Shown: piece after piece, positions 27,342 through 37,861 of the stretch | Layout of the letters: each line of letters opens with the position of its first letter | Numbering within the stretch: position 1 is the stretch's first letter | From: Parvibaculaceae bacterium PLY_AMNH_Bact1 | GTDB lineage: Bacteria > Pseudomonadota > Alphaproteobacteria > Parvibaculales > Parvibaculaceae | DNA length: 64,000 bases | Assembly (NCBI GenBank): GCA_032881465.1 | Contig: CP126168.1 | Location: 2,977,501-3,041,500, forward strand | Direction of reading: 5' to 3' | Position numbers and translations under genes: made by a program | Notes under the pieces: model-generated | What the model saw: the letters and a program-made list of their open reading frames with translations, nothing else | Databases searched by the model: none | Told to the model about the DNA's origin: nothing

Positions 27342-27536
27342 TCAGGAAACGTCGATGCTTCGAAGAAGCGCGAAAATATCCGTCCCAATCGTGTTGACCA
27401 CACCGACAATCGCAACTGCAATAAGAGAAGCAATCAAACCATATTCAATCGCCGTTGCACCACTTGTGTCATCAAGAAAACGACCGACCGTCGCAGACTG
27501 GCCATGCGGATGAGTATCTGAAATTTTCATATTCAC
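27342..27536 (-). CDS. Flp/Fap-type pilin component
   Basis: 64 aa with the class IVb Flp prepilin signature: SGATAIEYGLIASLIAVAIVGVV, where cleavage before the hydrophobic helix and the Glu-Tyr pair are characteristic. Mature pilin would be about 40 residues. GTG start at 27536 overlaps the Nudix gene stop (GTGA) and has GAGGGA 6 nt upstream. No tad/cpa assembly genes are in the window, so it would depend on a locus elsewhere. Confidence 0.88.
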   Translation of the reverse strand: MNMKISDTHPHGQSATVGRFLDDTSGATAIEYGLIASLIAVAIVGVVNTIGTDIFALLRSIDVS

Positions 27537-27946
27537 AGAAAGTCCCTCAACATTGCGACCAATGGCTCATCTGCCGGTGGCATGGGATAGTCACCCATCC
27601 TAATCGGGCGCACCCATTTAAGGACTTGCCCTTCGACTGGCGTCGGAATGCCGTTCCACTTCCGACACACATAAAGTGGCATCAACAGATGAAATTTCTC
27701 ATAAGTATGGCTGGCAAAGGTAAACGGAGCGAGACAGGAAGCGGTCACATCTAATTCAAGTTCTTCCTTTAACTCCCGGATCAGAGCAACCTCTGGCGTT
27801 TCACCAGGCTCCACCTTACCGCCAGGAAACTCCCAGAGCCCAGCCATAGACTTACCTTCTGGGCGCTGTGCGAGCAGCACCCGACCTTCTATATCCACCA
27901 ATGCACAGGCGGAAACGAGCACGATGGGGAGATCGCTATTGGCCAT
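27533..27946 (-). CDS. Nudix hydrolase, MutT-like
   Basis: 137 aa. Complete Nudix box GGKVEPGETPEVALIRELKE with following EL. MutT-type enzymes hydrolyse 8-oxo-dGTP and related nucleotides. Start overlaps the GNAT gene stop (TAATG) and stop overlaps the Flp pilin start, so argJ-GNAT-Nudix-flp form one operon. argJ followed by mutT is common in this group. Confidence 0.92.
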   Translation of the reverse strand: MANSDLPIVLVSACALVDIEGRVLLAQRPEGKSMAGLWEFPGGKVEPGETPEVALIRELKEELELDVTASCLAPFTFASHTYEKFHLLMPLYVCRKWNGIPTPVEGQVLKWVRPIRMGDYPMPPADEPLVAMLRDFL

Positions 27947-28635
27947 TAGGCAACTTTGCCGGAAAAGGGCAGCACATTTGATAGTTCTGGATCTTTGGTC
28001 AGATCAGACACGAAGCGCCGGACCAGACGGGCCCCGCCACGGGCTGGCACATTAATCGTTTCGAAAGCATGTTCTTCAAAACCGAGCCCGCGGAGCACCG
28101 CAACCGACGCCGTATTTTCTGAATAGACCACCGCCTGGATCAACCGCAGCTTCAAAATATCCTTACCAAAGGCGATCGTCGCAGCAACTGCCTCGCGGCC
28201 AAAGCCCTGCCCCCAATAGTCCCGGCCAAGCCAGTAGCCCAATTCTGCAACCCCGCGATCGAGCATCATCAGAGCTGAGACGCCGACAAACTGTTGGGTC
28301 AGCCGTTCTTCGATGGCAAATCGATAGGCCGCTCCTCTGGCGCGCAAATCTTCTGCTTCATCGATCCACTCATGGGCCGCAGGAACGTCATAGGGGTAGG
28401 GAATAGTTTCCGTTTTCTGCAAAAGCAGTGGATCACTCGCAAACGCGCTGAGCCTCTCCGCATCGCTTGAGGCCATCCAGCGAAGTGTCAAGCGAGGCGT
28501 AAAAAGGGATCGCGATCCCAAGCCACCACCAAGCAGGCCCGGCGTGCTTGCATATCCATGATCACTTGGGTGATGTGCCAATTCTTCGCTCGCCCGAAAA
28601 TAACGCCGACATTGGTCAGCTACGATAATCCGCAT
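27946..28635 (-). CDS. GNAT family N-acetyltransferase (RimJ-like)
   Basis: About 229 aa. Acetyltransf_3 fold: [20 protein letters not shown] at the start, [15 protein letters not shown] as the acetyl-CoA loop, and [17 protein letters not shown]. Substrate unknown; relatives acetylate ribosomal protein N-termini or small amines. Start uncertain: ATG 28635 overlaps argJ by 20 nt, a downstream TTG is possible, and the frame is open to 28713. Confidence 0.85.
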   Translation of the reverse strand: MRIIVADQCRRYFRASEELAHHPSDHGYASTPGLLGGGLGSRSLFTPRLTLRWMASSDAERLSAFASDPLLLQKTETIPYPYDVPAAHEWIDEAEDLRARGAAYRFAIEERLTQQFVGVSALMMLDRGVAELGYWLGRDYWGQGFGREAVAATIAFGKDILKLRLIQAVVYSENTASVAVLRGLGFEEHAFETINVPARGGARLVRRFVSDLTKDPELSNVLPFSGKVA

Positions 28636-29998
28636 TGATGCGAATGTACTCATGGGTGAGGTCACACGTCCAGACTGTTGCCTCGGCTCGCCCGACACCA
28701 ACATCAACAACAATCTTGATGTCTTTGCCTTTCATGTGACGCGTCACAGGCTTTTCATCAAAACCCTCAACCGCCACACCATTTTTGGCAACTAGAATAC
28801 CACCAATCTCAATCTTGAGCCTATCGCGATCAGCTTCCTCTCCTGCTTTCCCGACGGCCATGACAATGCGCCCCCAGTTAGCGTCCTCACCGGCAATCGC
28901 CGTCTTCACCAACGGAGAGTTCGCGACGGAAAGCGCGATCGTGCGCGCAGCTTTGTAGCTAGTAGCACCTGCCACCTTCACCTCAATAAATTTCGATGCG
29001 CCCTCGCCGTCTTTGACGACCTGATGCGCAAGATCAATCATCAGTTCATTCAAGGCATCACGGAAGTCTCGAAGCCGCGGATCGCCAGCGCGTGAAATTT
29101 TGGGCGTTGTGATGCCATTGGCTTCTGCCGCTTCCATGGCGCCACCGGTTGCAAAGAAGAGCACCGTGTCACTTGTCGACGTGTCACTATCAACAGTGAT
29201 GGAATTGAAACTGTCTCTCACCCCAAGCATCAACAATGTCTGAACCACTGACGCGGGTAGTTCCGCATCAGTAAACAGGAACACCAGCATGGTGGCGAGA
29301 TCCGGTTGGATCATGCCAGACCCTTTTGCGATCCCATTAATGCGGACATCGACATCACCGATCTTCACCGTCTTTGTCGCAAGTTTTGGAAAGGTATCCG
29401 TTGTCATGATCGCCCGGGCGGCAGCTTCCCAACCAGGGTCGCCTGCATTGACAGCTTTTGTCAGAGCCGTTCCGATGGCATCCCCGTCAAGGACTTCACC
29501 GATGACCCCGGTAGAGGCGACAAAGACGTCTTTCTGGCGGCACCCCACCATGGCTGCGGCCACCGACGCTGTCTGCCGCACGGTCTGCAGTCCCGCTTTC
29601 CCGGTAAAGGCATTTGCATTACCCGCATTGACAACGAGTGCTCGCGCAAGGCCGCCTTCAAGCGAGTTTTGACACCAGGTGACAGGTGCTGCCGCTGTCT
29701 TGGAAGTTGTAAATACACCACCGACCTGTGTGCCCTCAGCCATACGGGCGACAAGAAGGTCATCACGACCTTTATATTTGGTGCCACTATTCGTTGTTGC
29801 CAGCTCAACGCCGGCCAGAGGAGGCAAGCTTGCCAGCTTTTTGGGAGCCAGTGGCGATATCGGCTCCAGCGCCTCCTTTTTGGACGCTTTCTTCGAGATC
29901 TTTTTCTTTGCCGCTTTCTTAGACACCGTCTTCGCCCCGGATTTGTTGGCCCCGGATTTAGGTGCAGCTTTAGCTGACGTTGCTGATGGCTTGGACAT
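28616..29998 (-). CDS. argJ: Arginine biosynthesis bifunctional protein ArgJ with basic N-terminal extension
   Basis: 460 aa. Ornithine acetyltransferase / N-acetylglutamate synthase, recycling the acetyl group in arginine synthesis. Autocleavage region [16 protein letters not shown]: the Thr after Ala becomes the nucleophile of the beta chain. Usual length is about 400-410; here ~50 extra N-terminal residues are Lys/Ala/Ser-rich ([17 protein letters not shown]), like a histone H1 tail. ATG 29998 has AGGGG upstream. Confidence 0.95.
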   Translation of the reverse strand: MSKPSATSAKAAPKSGANKSGAKTVSKKAAKKKISKKASKKEALEPISPLAPKKLASLPPLAGVELATTNSGTKYKGRDDLLVARMAEGTQVGGVFTTSKTAAAPVTWCQNSLEGGLARALVVNAGNANAFTGKAGLQTVRQTASVAAAMVGCRQKDVFVASTGVIGEVLDGDAIGTALTKAVNAGDPGWEAAARAIMTTDTFPKLATKTVKIGDVDVRINGIAKGSGMIQPDLATMLVFLFTDAELPASVVQTLLMLGVRDSFNSITVDSDTSTSDTVLFFATGGAMEAAEANGITTPKISRAGDPRLRDFRDALNELMIDLAHQVVKDGEGASKFIEVKVAGATSYKAARTIALSVANSPLVKTAIAGEDANWGRIVMAVGKAGEEADRDRLKIEIGGILVAKNGVAVEGFDEKPVTRHMKGKDIKIVVDVGVGRAEATVWTCDLTHEYIRINADYRS

Positions 29999-30076
29999 GA
30001 AAAGCACCCCTAAATCAAATCAACCCGAAACCCGGTGGTTAAGTAGGCTAATCTCCCTCGACTGACCTCATATGAC

Positions 30077-30958
30077 CTATTCTTGAGGCGCAATCAACGG
30101 CCGGGTGCCTTCTCCTTCTGCACCGACGACTTCAACCGTCGCCGCTGCCCGCATTTCATCCATCATTGTCCGGCCTTCCTGCTGAGCCAGAGCTTCAATC
30201 ACCTGGTCTTTCACAAGATCAAATCCAGGCACTTCCTGAACCCGACGATCTTCCACCTTGATCACATGCCAGCCAAACTTGGTCTTTACCGGCGCTGATA
30301 TCTCTCCAGCCTGAAGCGCAAACGCCGCATCGTTGAACTCTGCAACCATGGTTCCGGCGGTGAAATACCCCAGGTCACCCCCCTCTGCGCCGCTGGGGCC
30401 GGTTGAGTGCTCTTTTGCAAGCTCTTCAAAATCTCCACCCGCATCCAGCGCCTCGATCACCGCCTGAGCTTCCTCTTCGGTGGCCACGAGAATGTGACGG
30501 GCTTTGATCTCTTCCTGGGGTTCAGCAGATCCGACCTGAGCATCATAAAATTCCTTCGCCGCCTCATCAGAAATGCGCGAGGTGATGAGCTGGGTCCAAT
30601 AGACGTCCCGGAGCGCTTTGTTCTGATAATAGGCCAACCGACGCTGAACGCCCGGATCATCCACAAGGCCTTTCGTGCGGGCTTCGCTGGAGACGATAGT
30701 CCGATCAATCAGGAGACTGAGAAGATACTCAAATTTGACGTCTTCAGGCACGCTGGCGAGTGCCTGTGCCGTCTCTTCTTCTGCCAACAAAAGGTCTGAA
30801 AACCGGATTTCCTCGCCATTGACCCGCGCGACAACCGCATCATCCTCATCTGCTCCCAGTGCCGGTAGGGGATTGCCGAGAGAAACCGCCGCAAAAAGGG
30901 CAACACCGAGGAGCCAGACCGGCGTCCGCGCGGTCAGAGAAGACATCAAAAACATCAT
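30077..30958 (-). CDS. Periplasmic peptidyl-prolyl isomerase (parvulin/SurA-like)
   Basis: 293 aa. Signal peptide (about 1-35, ending PALGA), N-terminal SurA-like helical chaperone part, then a rotamase domain from about 148 (KARHILVATEEEAQAVIEAL ... GGDLGYFTAGTMVAEF ... TKFGWHVIKVEDR). Assists folding of exported proteins in the periplasm. Sits between argJ and the divergent secA, a frequent alphaproteobacterial arrangement. Two adjacent ATGs; the first is used. Confidence 0.92.
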   Translation of the reverse strand: MMFLMSSLTARTPVWLLGVALFAAVSLGNPLPALGADEDDAVVARVNGEEIRFSDLLLAEEETAQALASVPEDVKFEYLLSLLIDRTIVSSEARTKGLVDDPGVQRRLAYYQNKALRDVYWTQLITSRISDEAAKEFYDAQVGSAEPQEEIKARHILVATEEEAQAVIEALDAGGDFEELAKEHSTGPSGAEGGDLGYFTAGTMVAEFNDAAFALQAGEISAPVKTKFGWHVIKVEDRRVQEVPGFDLVKDQVIEALAQQEGRTMMDEMRAAATVEVVGAEGEGTRPLIAPQE

Positions 30959-31288
30959 GGGAGAAGGACCTTGAAGAGAACAGTGAGACCCGGTTCATCC
31001 GGGCTTCAGGTGAGACCCTATAGTGAGGGGTTGGACCAGTTCATACAAGGGCGTGTGCCATTAAGATTTCGCAATGAATGCAAGACATTAACGAATATTG
31101 GAAGCTCAAGAGTGGGGCCCCGCGGCGGACCCTTGGAAGCGTTGACAAGGACCAAGCCCCCCCTTACATCAATTGGGTTCGGTTGTGCGCTTTTTCGAAG
31201 CGGAAGGGCTGCTTCTGACACAATAACCGGGCATCACCGCTGGCGTTCTGCAAGCGAGCTGATTGCCCCAACAAGGTGACATACCCTG
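30959..31288. other. Intergenic region between the parvulin gene and secA
   Basis: 330 bp between divergent genes. It holds a candidate secA promoter (see 31142) and presumably the promoter for the parvulin-argJ direction, for which nothing clear was seen. No ORF with a ribosome site. Confidence 0.5.
31142..31170 (+). promoter_or_regulatory. Candidate secA promoter
   Basis: TTGACA (31142-31147), 17-bp spacer, TACATC (31165-31170). The -35 is a perfect match; the -10 matches 3 of 6. It lies ~120 bp before the secA ATG. Confidence 0.4.
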
Positions 31289-34030
31289 ATGGCTAGCTTG
31301 GGCGCATTTGCCAAGCGGATCTTTGGCTCCAGCAACGACCGCAAGATTAAATCTCTGACAGCTCGGGTGAGTGCAATCAACGCGCTGGAACCCGATATGG
31401 AAGCCTTGTCGGACGACGCACTCCGCGCAAAGACCCAGGAATTCAGAGAGCGCCTCGAAGCGGGCGAAACGCTGGATGATCTGTTGACAGAAGCTTTTGC
31501 GACCGTGCGCGAAGGCGCAAAGCGAAGCCTTGGTCAACGTCACTACGATGTGCAGCTGATCGGCGGCATGGCGCTCCACGAGGGCCGAATTTCTGAAATG
31601 AAAACCGGTGAAGGGAAGACCCTTGTCGCCACCTTGGCTGCCTACCTGAATGCCCTTCCTGCAAAAGGGGTTCACGTGGTCACCGTTAATGACTATCTGG
31701 CCAGCCGCGATGCGGCCTGGATGGGCCAGGTTTACGAATTCCTTGGGCTCACCACCGGAGTCATCCTGCACGGCCTCAGCGACGAAGAACGGCGCGCGGC
31801 CTACGCTGCAGATATCACCTATGGCACGAACAATGAGCTCGGCTTCGACTATCTACGCGACAATATGAAGTATCAGCTGGGGGCCATGGTCCAGCGCAGC
31901 CACTTTTTTGCGATTGTCGATGAGGTAGACTCGATCCTCGTCGACGAAGCGCGAACACCGCTGATCATCTCCGGACCGCTGGAGGATAATTCAGAGCTCT
32001 ATGTAACAGTCGACAAGATCATCCCCTCGCTGGTCGAAGAAGATTATGAGCTGGATGAAAAAGCCCGCACATCAAACCTGACCGACGAAGGCAACGAGCA
32101 TGTCGAGGAATTGCTCCGCGAAGCAGGGATCATGGAAGAAGGCACTCTCTACGATGTAGAGAACATCTCCCTGGTGCATCATGCAAACTGCGCACTCAAA
32201 GCACACAAGCTCTTTCAGAAAGACAAAGACTACATTGTCAAAGGCGGCAAGGTCGTCATCATTGACGAATTCACCGGCCGCATGATGGAAGGCCGCCGCT
32301 ATTCAGAAGGCTTGCATCAAGCGCTTGAAGCCAAAGAACAGGTTGAGATCCAACCTGAAAACCAGACACTGGCATCGGTAACCTTCCAGAACTATTTCCG
32401 CCTCTATGAAAAGCTCGCGGGCATGACCGGCACAGCGCTCACCGAAGCTGAAGAGTTCATGGACATTTATGGCCTCGACGTTTTGGAAATTCCGACCAAT
32501 GTGGGCATTGCCCGGATTGACGAAGACGATGAGGTCTACCGGACCGCTCGGGAAAAGTTCGACGGGATCATCCTGGAACTGGAAGACTGCGCAAAGCGGG
32601 GCCAGCCGGTTCTTGTCGGCACCACCTCCATTGAGAAGTCAGAATACTTGGCCGCTCTTCTGAAAAAGAAGAAGGTAAAGCACAATGTTCTGAACGCCCG
32701 CTATCACGAACAGGAAGCGCACATCATCGCGCAAGCTGGCGTGCCAGGCGCGGTCACCATTGCAACCAACATGGCGGGTCGTGGAACCGATATTCAGCTT
32801 GGTGGCAACTTGGAAATGCGCATCAATGATGAGATCGACGAAAGCCTGGATGACGAGACTCGTGCTAAACGCATCGCTGAGATTGAATCAGACGTCGCCG
32901 CGAAGAAACAACAGGCGCTGGATGCTGGCGGTCTCTACATCATTGGCACCGAACGCCACGAAAGCCGTCGCATCGATAATCAGCTGCGTGGACGTGCCGG
33001 ACGCCAAGGCGACCCAGGCCGGTCAAAATTCTATCTGAGCCTGGAAGATGATCTCATGCGGATCTTCGGCACTGACCGTATGGACGGCATGCTGCAGAAG
33101 CTGGGACTGGAAGAAGGCGAAGCCATCATCCATCCGTGGATCAACAAGGCACTGGCAAAAGCGCAGCAGAAGGTCGAAGCACGCAACTTCGACATTCGGA
33201 AGAACCTGCTCAAGTTCGACAATGTCATGAATGATCAGCGTAAAGCGATCTTTGAGCAACGCATCGACCTCATGCATGCGGAAGATGTGTCTGAAGATGT
33301 ACGCGACATGCGTCATGAATGCATTGACGACCTTGTTCGGGCGCACATCCCCGAGAAGGCCTATGTCGAACAATGGGATGTTGACGGCCTGAAAGAGGAG
33401 ACCGTGAAAATCTTTGGCCTCGACTTACCCATTGAAGACTGGGCTGAAGAAGAAGGCATTGCGGACGAAGAGATCAAAGATCGCATCTATCAGGCAGGTG
33501 ATGCCGCCATGGCGAAGAAGGTTGCTGATGTCGGCGCCGAAACCTTCCGTCAGATCGAAAAAGCAATTCTTTTGCAGACGGTCGACCAGCGCTGGCGCGA
33601 GCACCTTCAAATGCTCGATCACCTGCGCCAATCCGTTGGCTTACGGGGTTACGGGCAACGTGATCCGCTGAACGAATATAAGACAGAAGCATTCTCACTC
33701 TTTGAAAGTCTCCTGACACGTCTGCGTGAAGATGTGACACGGCAGCTGATGACCCTGCAGTTTGTCACCGAGCAGCCGCCAGAGCTGGGAGAAGAGGACC
33801 TTCCAGAGATGCAGGCCCACCACGTGGATCCGCTTACTGGCCGCGATGAAATGGCAGAAGAAGATGGCGGTGTCGCTCTGGCAGAACGCCCGCGCACGGC
33901 GCGGAACAGGCCCGCAGACGTTGCCATGAACCCGAACGACCCGTCTACCTGGGGCAAAATTGCGCGCAACGCGCCCTGCCCGTGTGGGTCCGGCAAAAAA
34001 TACAAGCATTGCCACGGAGCGCTGGCTTAA
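31289..34030 (+). CDS. secA: Preprotein translocase subunit SecA
   Basis: 913 aa, the ATPase motor that pushes unfolded preproteins through SecYEG. Walker [18 protein letters not shown]-like [21 protein letters not shown] region, [14 protein letters not shown] in the second nucleotide domain, and a C-terminal zinc/SecB-binding tail [17 protein letters not shown] 31289 with AAGGTG about 12 nt upstream. Ends tail-to-tail (4-nt overlap) with the DHFR-like gene. Confidence 0.98.
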   Translation: MASLGAFAKRIFGSSNDRKIKSLTARVSAINALEPDMEALSDDALRAKTQEFRERLEAGETLDDLLTEAFATVREGAKRSLGQRHYDVQLIGGMALHEGRISEMKTGEGKTLVATLAAYLNALPAKGVHVVTVNDYLASRDAAWMGQVYEFLGLTTGVILHGLSDEERRAAYAADITYGTNNELGFDYLRDNMKYQLGAMVQRSHFFAIVDEVDSILVDEARTPLIISGPLEDNSELYVTVDKIIPSLVEEDYELDEKARTSNLTDEGNEHVEELLREAGIMEEGTLYDVENISLVHHANCALKAHKLFQKDKDYIVKGGKVVIIDEFTGRMMEGRRYSEGLHQALEAKEQVEIQPENQTLASVTFQNYFRLYEKLAGMTGTALTEAEEFMDIYGLDVLEIPTNVGIARIDEDDEVYRTAREKFDGIILELEDCAKRGQPVLVGTTSIEKSEYLAALLKKKKVKHNVLNARYHEQEAHIIAQAGVPGAVTIATNMAGRGTDIQLGGNLEMRINDEIDESLDDETRAKRIAEIESDVAAKKQQALDAGGLYIIGTERHESRRIDNQLRGRAGRQGDPGRSKFYLSLEDDLMRIFGTDRMDGMLQKLGLEEGEAIIHPWINKALAKAQQKVEARNFDIRKNLLKFDNVMNDQRKAIFEQRIDLMHAEDVSEDVRDMRHECIDDLVRAHIPEKAYVEQWDVDGLKEETVKIFGLDLPIEDWAEEEGIADEEIKDRIYQAGDAAMAKKVADVGAETFRQIEKAILLQTVDQRWREHLQMLDHLRQSVGLRGYGQRDPLNEYKTEAFSLFESLLTRLREDVTRQLMTLQFVTEQPPELGEEDLPEMQAHHVDPLTGRDEMAEEDGGVALAERPRTARNRPADVAMNPNDPSTWGKIARNAPCPCGSGKKYKHCHGALA

Positions 34031-34548
34031 AACCGATAGACGGACCGGACAACACCCAAATCCATGGCGGCGCTTTCAACAAGTGTCGCCATTTCTTTTT
34101 CTGACGCCGAAAGCCAGAGCGGGACACCACCCCCAAGCAATACAGGCATCGTGAATATCTCAAGCGTGTCCAAGCCGCCCGCCTGGCGAAACTGGTGCAA
34201 AAGATCTGATCCACCAACAACCCAAACGTCACCACCGACGAACTGCCTGAGTTCATTGATCAACGGGCGAACATCATCGCCCGCCCAAATATGCGATTGT
34301 GGCGGCGGATTGACGACCTTTCGATGGGTCGCCAAAACCACGTCTTTTCCGGGGTAAGGCCAGTCACCATCATAGGCGTCGACAAAATCGAAGCTCTTGC
34401 GCCCCATAACAACGCACCCGATATCGGCAATAAACGCCTCATAACCAAAGTCTGAGCCGTCAAAATCATCCAGCCAACCCACACCATGGTCAGCATCGGC
34501 GATAAAGCCGTCTAGACTGGTGGCGATATATCCTCTGATTTGAGCCAC
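34027..34548 (-). CDS. Dihydrofolate reductase-fold protein (RibD C-terminal family)
   Basis: 173 aa. Starts [17 protein letters not shown], then [11 protein letters not shown] and [11 protein letters not shown], typical of the YyaP/RibD_C group of NADPH-dependent reductases. Not the folate enzyme itself; substrate unknown. Three nt after the GST gene, so the last gene of an MFS-GST-reductase operon. Confidence 0.88.
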   Translation of the reverse strand: MAQIRGYIATSLDGFIADADHGVGWLDDFDGSDFGYEAFIADIGCVVMGRKSFDFVDAYDGDWPYPGKDVVLATHRKVVNPPPQSHIWAGDDVRPLINELRQFVGGDVWVVGGSDLLHQFRQAGGLDTLEIFTMPVLLGGGVPLWLSASEKEMATLVESAAMDLGVVRSVYRF

Positions 34549-34551
34549 GCG

Positions 34552-35217
34552 TCAGTCCTCAGTTTTTTGCGCCCAAGGATAGGCGGCGAGATCAAACGCC
34601 GTTGCAACCACGGAAGGCCTATTCTTCATCTCATTCCACCACCCAGATAGAGCGGGGAGGTCCTGAAGCAGGAGCTGACCGTCAAGTGTTTCAGCTAAAT
34701 ACGCAATCATCGGCACCGCGTGCAAATCTGCAAGGGTGACAGCCTTGCTGTTCAAAGCGCCAACGGCAACAAATCTCTCTTCAAGGATTGCAAGCGAAGC
34801 CGCTAGCCGCTTCACCATGCGCTCTTTGATCAAATCGTCCGGCCACCCGCCCACGAGTGTCGTGAAAAGCGTCTGTGTGACCAGCTCACGAAGATCCGGC
34901 CAGATGTAATTGTCGAGAACAGAGATGGTCGCCGCCATCTGCGCCCGCGCGACAGGGTCACTCGGCGCAAGTGGTGGCGCTGGCAAGACTTCATCAAGAT
35001 AGGAACAAATGGGTCCTGCCTCAAAAAGCATATGGCCCTCGTGTTCAAGGGCGGGAACCATGCCGAACGGATGGCGTTCTTTTTGCGCCACAGGCATGCC
35101 AGCGGAGATGAAATCCACCTCCTCCAACAGATAAGGCGTACCCTTCTCCTCAAGCACCAGACGGACGATGCGCGTATAGGCGCTATAGGCTGGACCGTAG
35201 AGAACAAAGTCCGACAC
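34552..35217 (-). CDS. Glutathione S-transferase family protein
   Basis: 221 aa. Thioredoxin-like N-terminal domain (YGPAYSAYTRIVRLVLEEKG, cis-Pro in GMVPALEHEG, glutathione-binding EAGPICSYLDE) and an all-helical C-terminal domain. GTG start at 35217 shares a base with the MFS stop (TAGTG). Detoxification role inferred from the neighbouring transporter and epoxide hydrolases. Confidence 0.9.
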   Translation of the reverse strand: MSDFVLYGPAYSAYTRIVRLVLEEKGTPYLLEEVDFISAGMPVAQKERHPFGMVPALEHEGHMLFEAGPICSYLDEVLPAPPLAPSDPVARAQMAATISVLDNYIWPDLRELVTQTLFTTLVGGWPDDLIKERMVKRLAASLAILEERFVAVGALNSKAVTLADLHAVPMIAYLAETLDGQLLLQDLPALSGWWNEMKNRPSVVATAFDLAAYPWAQKTED

Positions 35218-36527
35218 TAGTTTCCATTCGCCTCACGCCCGAGTGCTTTGCCAGCGAGGTAATAGTGATACGCCCCCCATAGGCTGACAAAACTCATCAG
35301 CAACAACGCATAGCGAAGAGACTCAATGCCATAGGATGGCTCCAACACGTCACTCAAAATACCCACAAGCTGCGGTCCAAAGCCAAGCCCGATGATGTTC
35401 AGGATGAACAACATGATTGAGGAAATAGTGGTACGCATGTGAAGTGGTGCCCGGCTTTGAATGAGTGCAAAGCTGGGTCCAAGGTAAAACGCACCAAGGA
35501 TCGTCATCGGCACATAGAGCCACAGCGCCAACTCTTTCTCGACGAGAAAAAACGCGAGAATGATCGGAGCCGCAACCACTTTAGCAAGGGCGACAATCCA
35601 GGGTGTCCATCGCACATCTTTCGCGCCCATCCGATCCGCGAGTTTGCCCCCAAGAATGGCGCCCATCGCACCAAAAATGCCGACAACAAGCGCAAGAAAG
35701 ATTCCCGTCTCTTCATAGCTCATCTTGAAACTGCGGATAAAAAAGGAAAACCCCCAGACCGCACCGCCATAGCCCACAAAGGAAATAATTGTCACACCCA
35801 GAACAGTGTGAAAGGACGCACGATCGGTCCACAGATGACGAAAACCCGCTGCGATCTGACCGCGCGCTTCGCTCCAATCGATAGGGCCAAGCTCCGGCTC
35901 AGGTCTACCTTCTGAGAAACCCCGCGGCGGTTCTTTGAGAGTAAAACGCACGAGAAGCGCAATAACAATCCCAGGAAGCCCTACCAACAAGAAGGCCTCC
36001 CGCCAGCCATATTGGGCAACCACAAACGCCCCCACAGCAAACGCAATCATGGTGCCGAGATAAACACCCAGCGCATAAATTGCCAGCGCACCACTGCGTT
36101 CCTCGGGCGGGTACATATCTGCAATCATCGAGTGTGATGGCGGGCTTGATCCTGCCTCCCCAACACCGACCCCGATCCGGGCAATCGCCAGTGTGCCGAA
36201 ACCGGAAACGAACGCACAGGCCGCCGTCATTAAACTCCAGATAGAAACAGCAGCAGCAATAATGTTGCGGCGGTTTGATCGGTCCGCCAAAAACGCAATC
36301 GGCATGCCAAGCGTGGCATAAAAAATCGCAAACGCAATCCCTGACAAAAAGCCGAGTTGCCAATCCGCCAGCAAAAACTCTTCTTTAATGGCAGGCAGAA
36401 CCACGCCCATAATCTGCCGGTCGACATAGCTGGAAATATACGCGAGCAATAAAATGCCAAGCGCATATCGCCGATATGTCTTGGACATCGTAAATTCCGT
36501 CGCGTCCGCGACAGCTTGAGTAGCCAT
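35217..36527 (-). CDS. MFS transporter (spinster-like)
   Basis: 436 aa with about 12 hydrophobic segments. N-terminal SYVDRQIMGVVLPAIKEEF and the loop-2 motif GMPIAFLADRSNRRNI are typical of the Spns-like/OFA-side MFS group; GVGVGEAGSSPPSHSMIADM lies in helix 4-5. Start ATG 36527 has GGGGGAG just upstream; the frame to 36701 has no support. Translationally coupled to the GST gene; substrate unknown. Confidence 0.9.
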   Translation of the reverse strand: MATQAVADATEFTMSKTYRRYALGILLLAYISSYVDRQIMGVVLPAIKEEFLLADWQLGFLSGIAFAIFYATLGMPIAFLADRSNRRNIIAAAVSIWSLMTAACAFVSGFGTLAIARIGVGVGEAGSSPPSHSMIADMYPPEERSGALAIYALGVYLGTMIAFAVGAFVVAQYGWREAFLLVGLPGIVIALLVRFTLKEPPRGFSEGRPEPELGPIDWSEARGQIAAGFRHLWTDRASFHTVLGVTIISFVGYGGAVWGFSFFIRSFKMSYEETGIFLALVVGIFGAMGAILGGKLADRMGAKDVRWTPWIVALAKVVAAPIILAFFLVEKELALWLYVPMTILGAFYLGPSFALIQSRAPLHMRTTISSIMLFILNIIGLGFGPQLVGILSDVLEPSYGIESLRYALLLMSFVSLWGAYHYYLAGKALGREANGN

Positions 36528-36615
36528 GTCTCCCCCCAGGAGTGAAGTTCCTTTTCGCCACCCTACCCGCCAGCCCCCCAAAGCGGCAAAACAAATCCTC
36601 AAACGCCGCCTTTTG

Positions 36616-36643
36616 TTGCGCGGACGACCGGCCCTGCCATAAT
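36616..36643 (+). promoter_or_regulatory. Candidate promoter of the epoxide hydrolase pair
   Basis: TTGCGC (36616-36621), 16-bp spacer, CATAAT (36638-36643, 5 of 6). The predicted start site is ~20 nt before ATG 36671. Lies in the divergent gap with the MFS gene. Confidence 0.45.
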
Positions 36644-36670
36644 GGGAAAAACAAAATTCAGGGAGAGATG

Positions 36671-37858
36671 ATGAGCACCCCAACCCCCTTTCAGGTTGCA
36701 ATCGAGCAATCCACCATCAATGCCATTCAATCAAAGGTAAAAGCCTATGAGTGGCATGAAATGCCCGAGATCGATCCCGGTGCCGATCGCTGGGCCTATG
36801 GCGCAGACATGGACTACATGAAAGAGCTCTGCGCCTATTGGGTCGATGAGTTCGATTGGCGCACCGCCGAAGCAAAGCTCAACGCCTTTCCTCAGTTCAA
36901 AACAACCATTGAGGCCCAAGAAATCCACTTCTACCATGTGAAAGGGTCCGGCAGTGCGCCGCAGCCCATGATCCTGACCCATGGCTGGCCGGGCTCCGTG
37001 TTTGAATTTCTGGATGTCATCGATCTTTTGGCTCACCCCGAAAACCATGGCGGGGACGCAGAAGATGGCCTCACCCTGGTGATCCCATCGCTCCCCGGTT
37101 ACGGCTTTTCGGGCAAGCCGAAAAAACCTCTGGGGCCCAAGCGCACAGCCGAGCTTTGGGACAAGCTTATGCGCGAGACGCTGGGTTATGAGACTTACAT
37201 TGCCCAGGGTGGCGATTGGGGCTCCGTCGTCTCCGGCTTTCTCGCCTACAATCACGGGACGAACAAAGGCGGCGGATGCAAAGCCGTGCATCTCAACATG
37301 TGGGGGGTGCGCCCGAGCGGCATCGCGCCGGAAACCGAAGAAGAAAAAGCATGGGCCGGTGCCGCCGCCTTCAACTTCGAAATGGAAGGCGCTTATTTAA
37401 GACTTCAGATGACCAAGCCTCAGTCCCTCTCCTATGCCATGATGGACAGCCCGGTGGGTGTTGCCGCCTGGTTCACAGAAAAGTTCAATACCTGGTCAGA
37501 CACACGCGGAACAGATGGCACTGAGCATATTGAGAACACCTACACCAAGGACCAGTTGCTCACCAACATCATGATTTACCTGGTGACCGGCACATTCAAC
37601 ACGGCGACCTGGTTCTATCGGGGCATGTTTGAAGAAGGCGGCACCGACATGGCACCGGACACCAAGGTCGAAGTGCCCACGGGCATCGCTTACTTCCCGA
37701 AAGAGTTTCTGGTCTTCCCGCCGCGCTCTATGGCGGAGAAAGGCTTCAACATTGAGCGTTGGACCGAGTTTGAAAAAGGCGGGCATTTCGCCGCATTGGA
37801 AACGGGATCCGTTTTTGCCGATGATGTGCGAGCGTTTGCAAAACAGGTGAAAGGGTAA
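36671..37858 (+). CDS. Epoxide hydrolase (microsomal type), copy 1
   Basis: 395 aa. N-terminal EHN domain (FPQFKTTIEAQEIHFYHVKG), then an alpha/beta hydrolase with HGWPGS (oxyanion hole) and nucleophile Asp in QGGDWGSVV; C-terminal His in EKGGHFAALE. This is the mEH/juvenile-hormone EH family, hydrolysing epoxides to diols. Two ATGs in a row; the second is preferred for the GGGAG spacing. Paralogue follows 3 nt later. Confidence 0.92.
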   Translation: MSTPTPFQVAIEQSTINAIQSKVKAYEWHEMPEIDPGADRWAYGADMDYMKELCAYWVDEFDWRTAEAKLNAFPQFKTTIEAQEIHFYHVKGSGSAPQPMILTHGWPGSVFEFLDVIDLLAHPENHGGDAEDGLTLVIPSLPGYGFSGKPKKPLGPKRTAELWDKLMRETLGYETYIAQGGDWGSVVSGFLAYNHGTNKGGGCKAVHLNMWGVRPSGIAPETEEEKAWAGAAAFNFEMEGAYLRLQMTKPQSLSYAMMDSPVGVAAWFTEKFNTWSDTRGTDGTEHIENTYTKDQLLTNIMIYLVTGTFNTATWFYRGMFEEGGTDMAPDTKVEVPTGIAYFPKEFLVFPPRSMAEKGFNIERWTEFEKGGHFAALETGSVFADDVRAFAKQVKG

Positions 37859-37861
37859 CCC

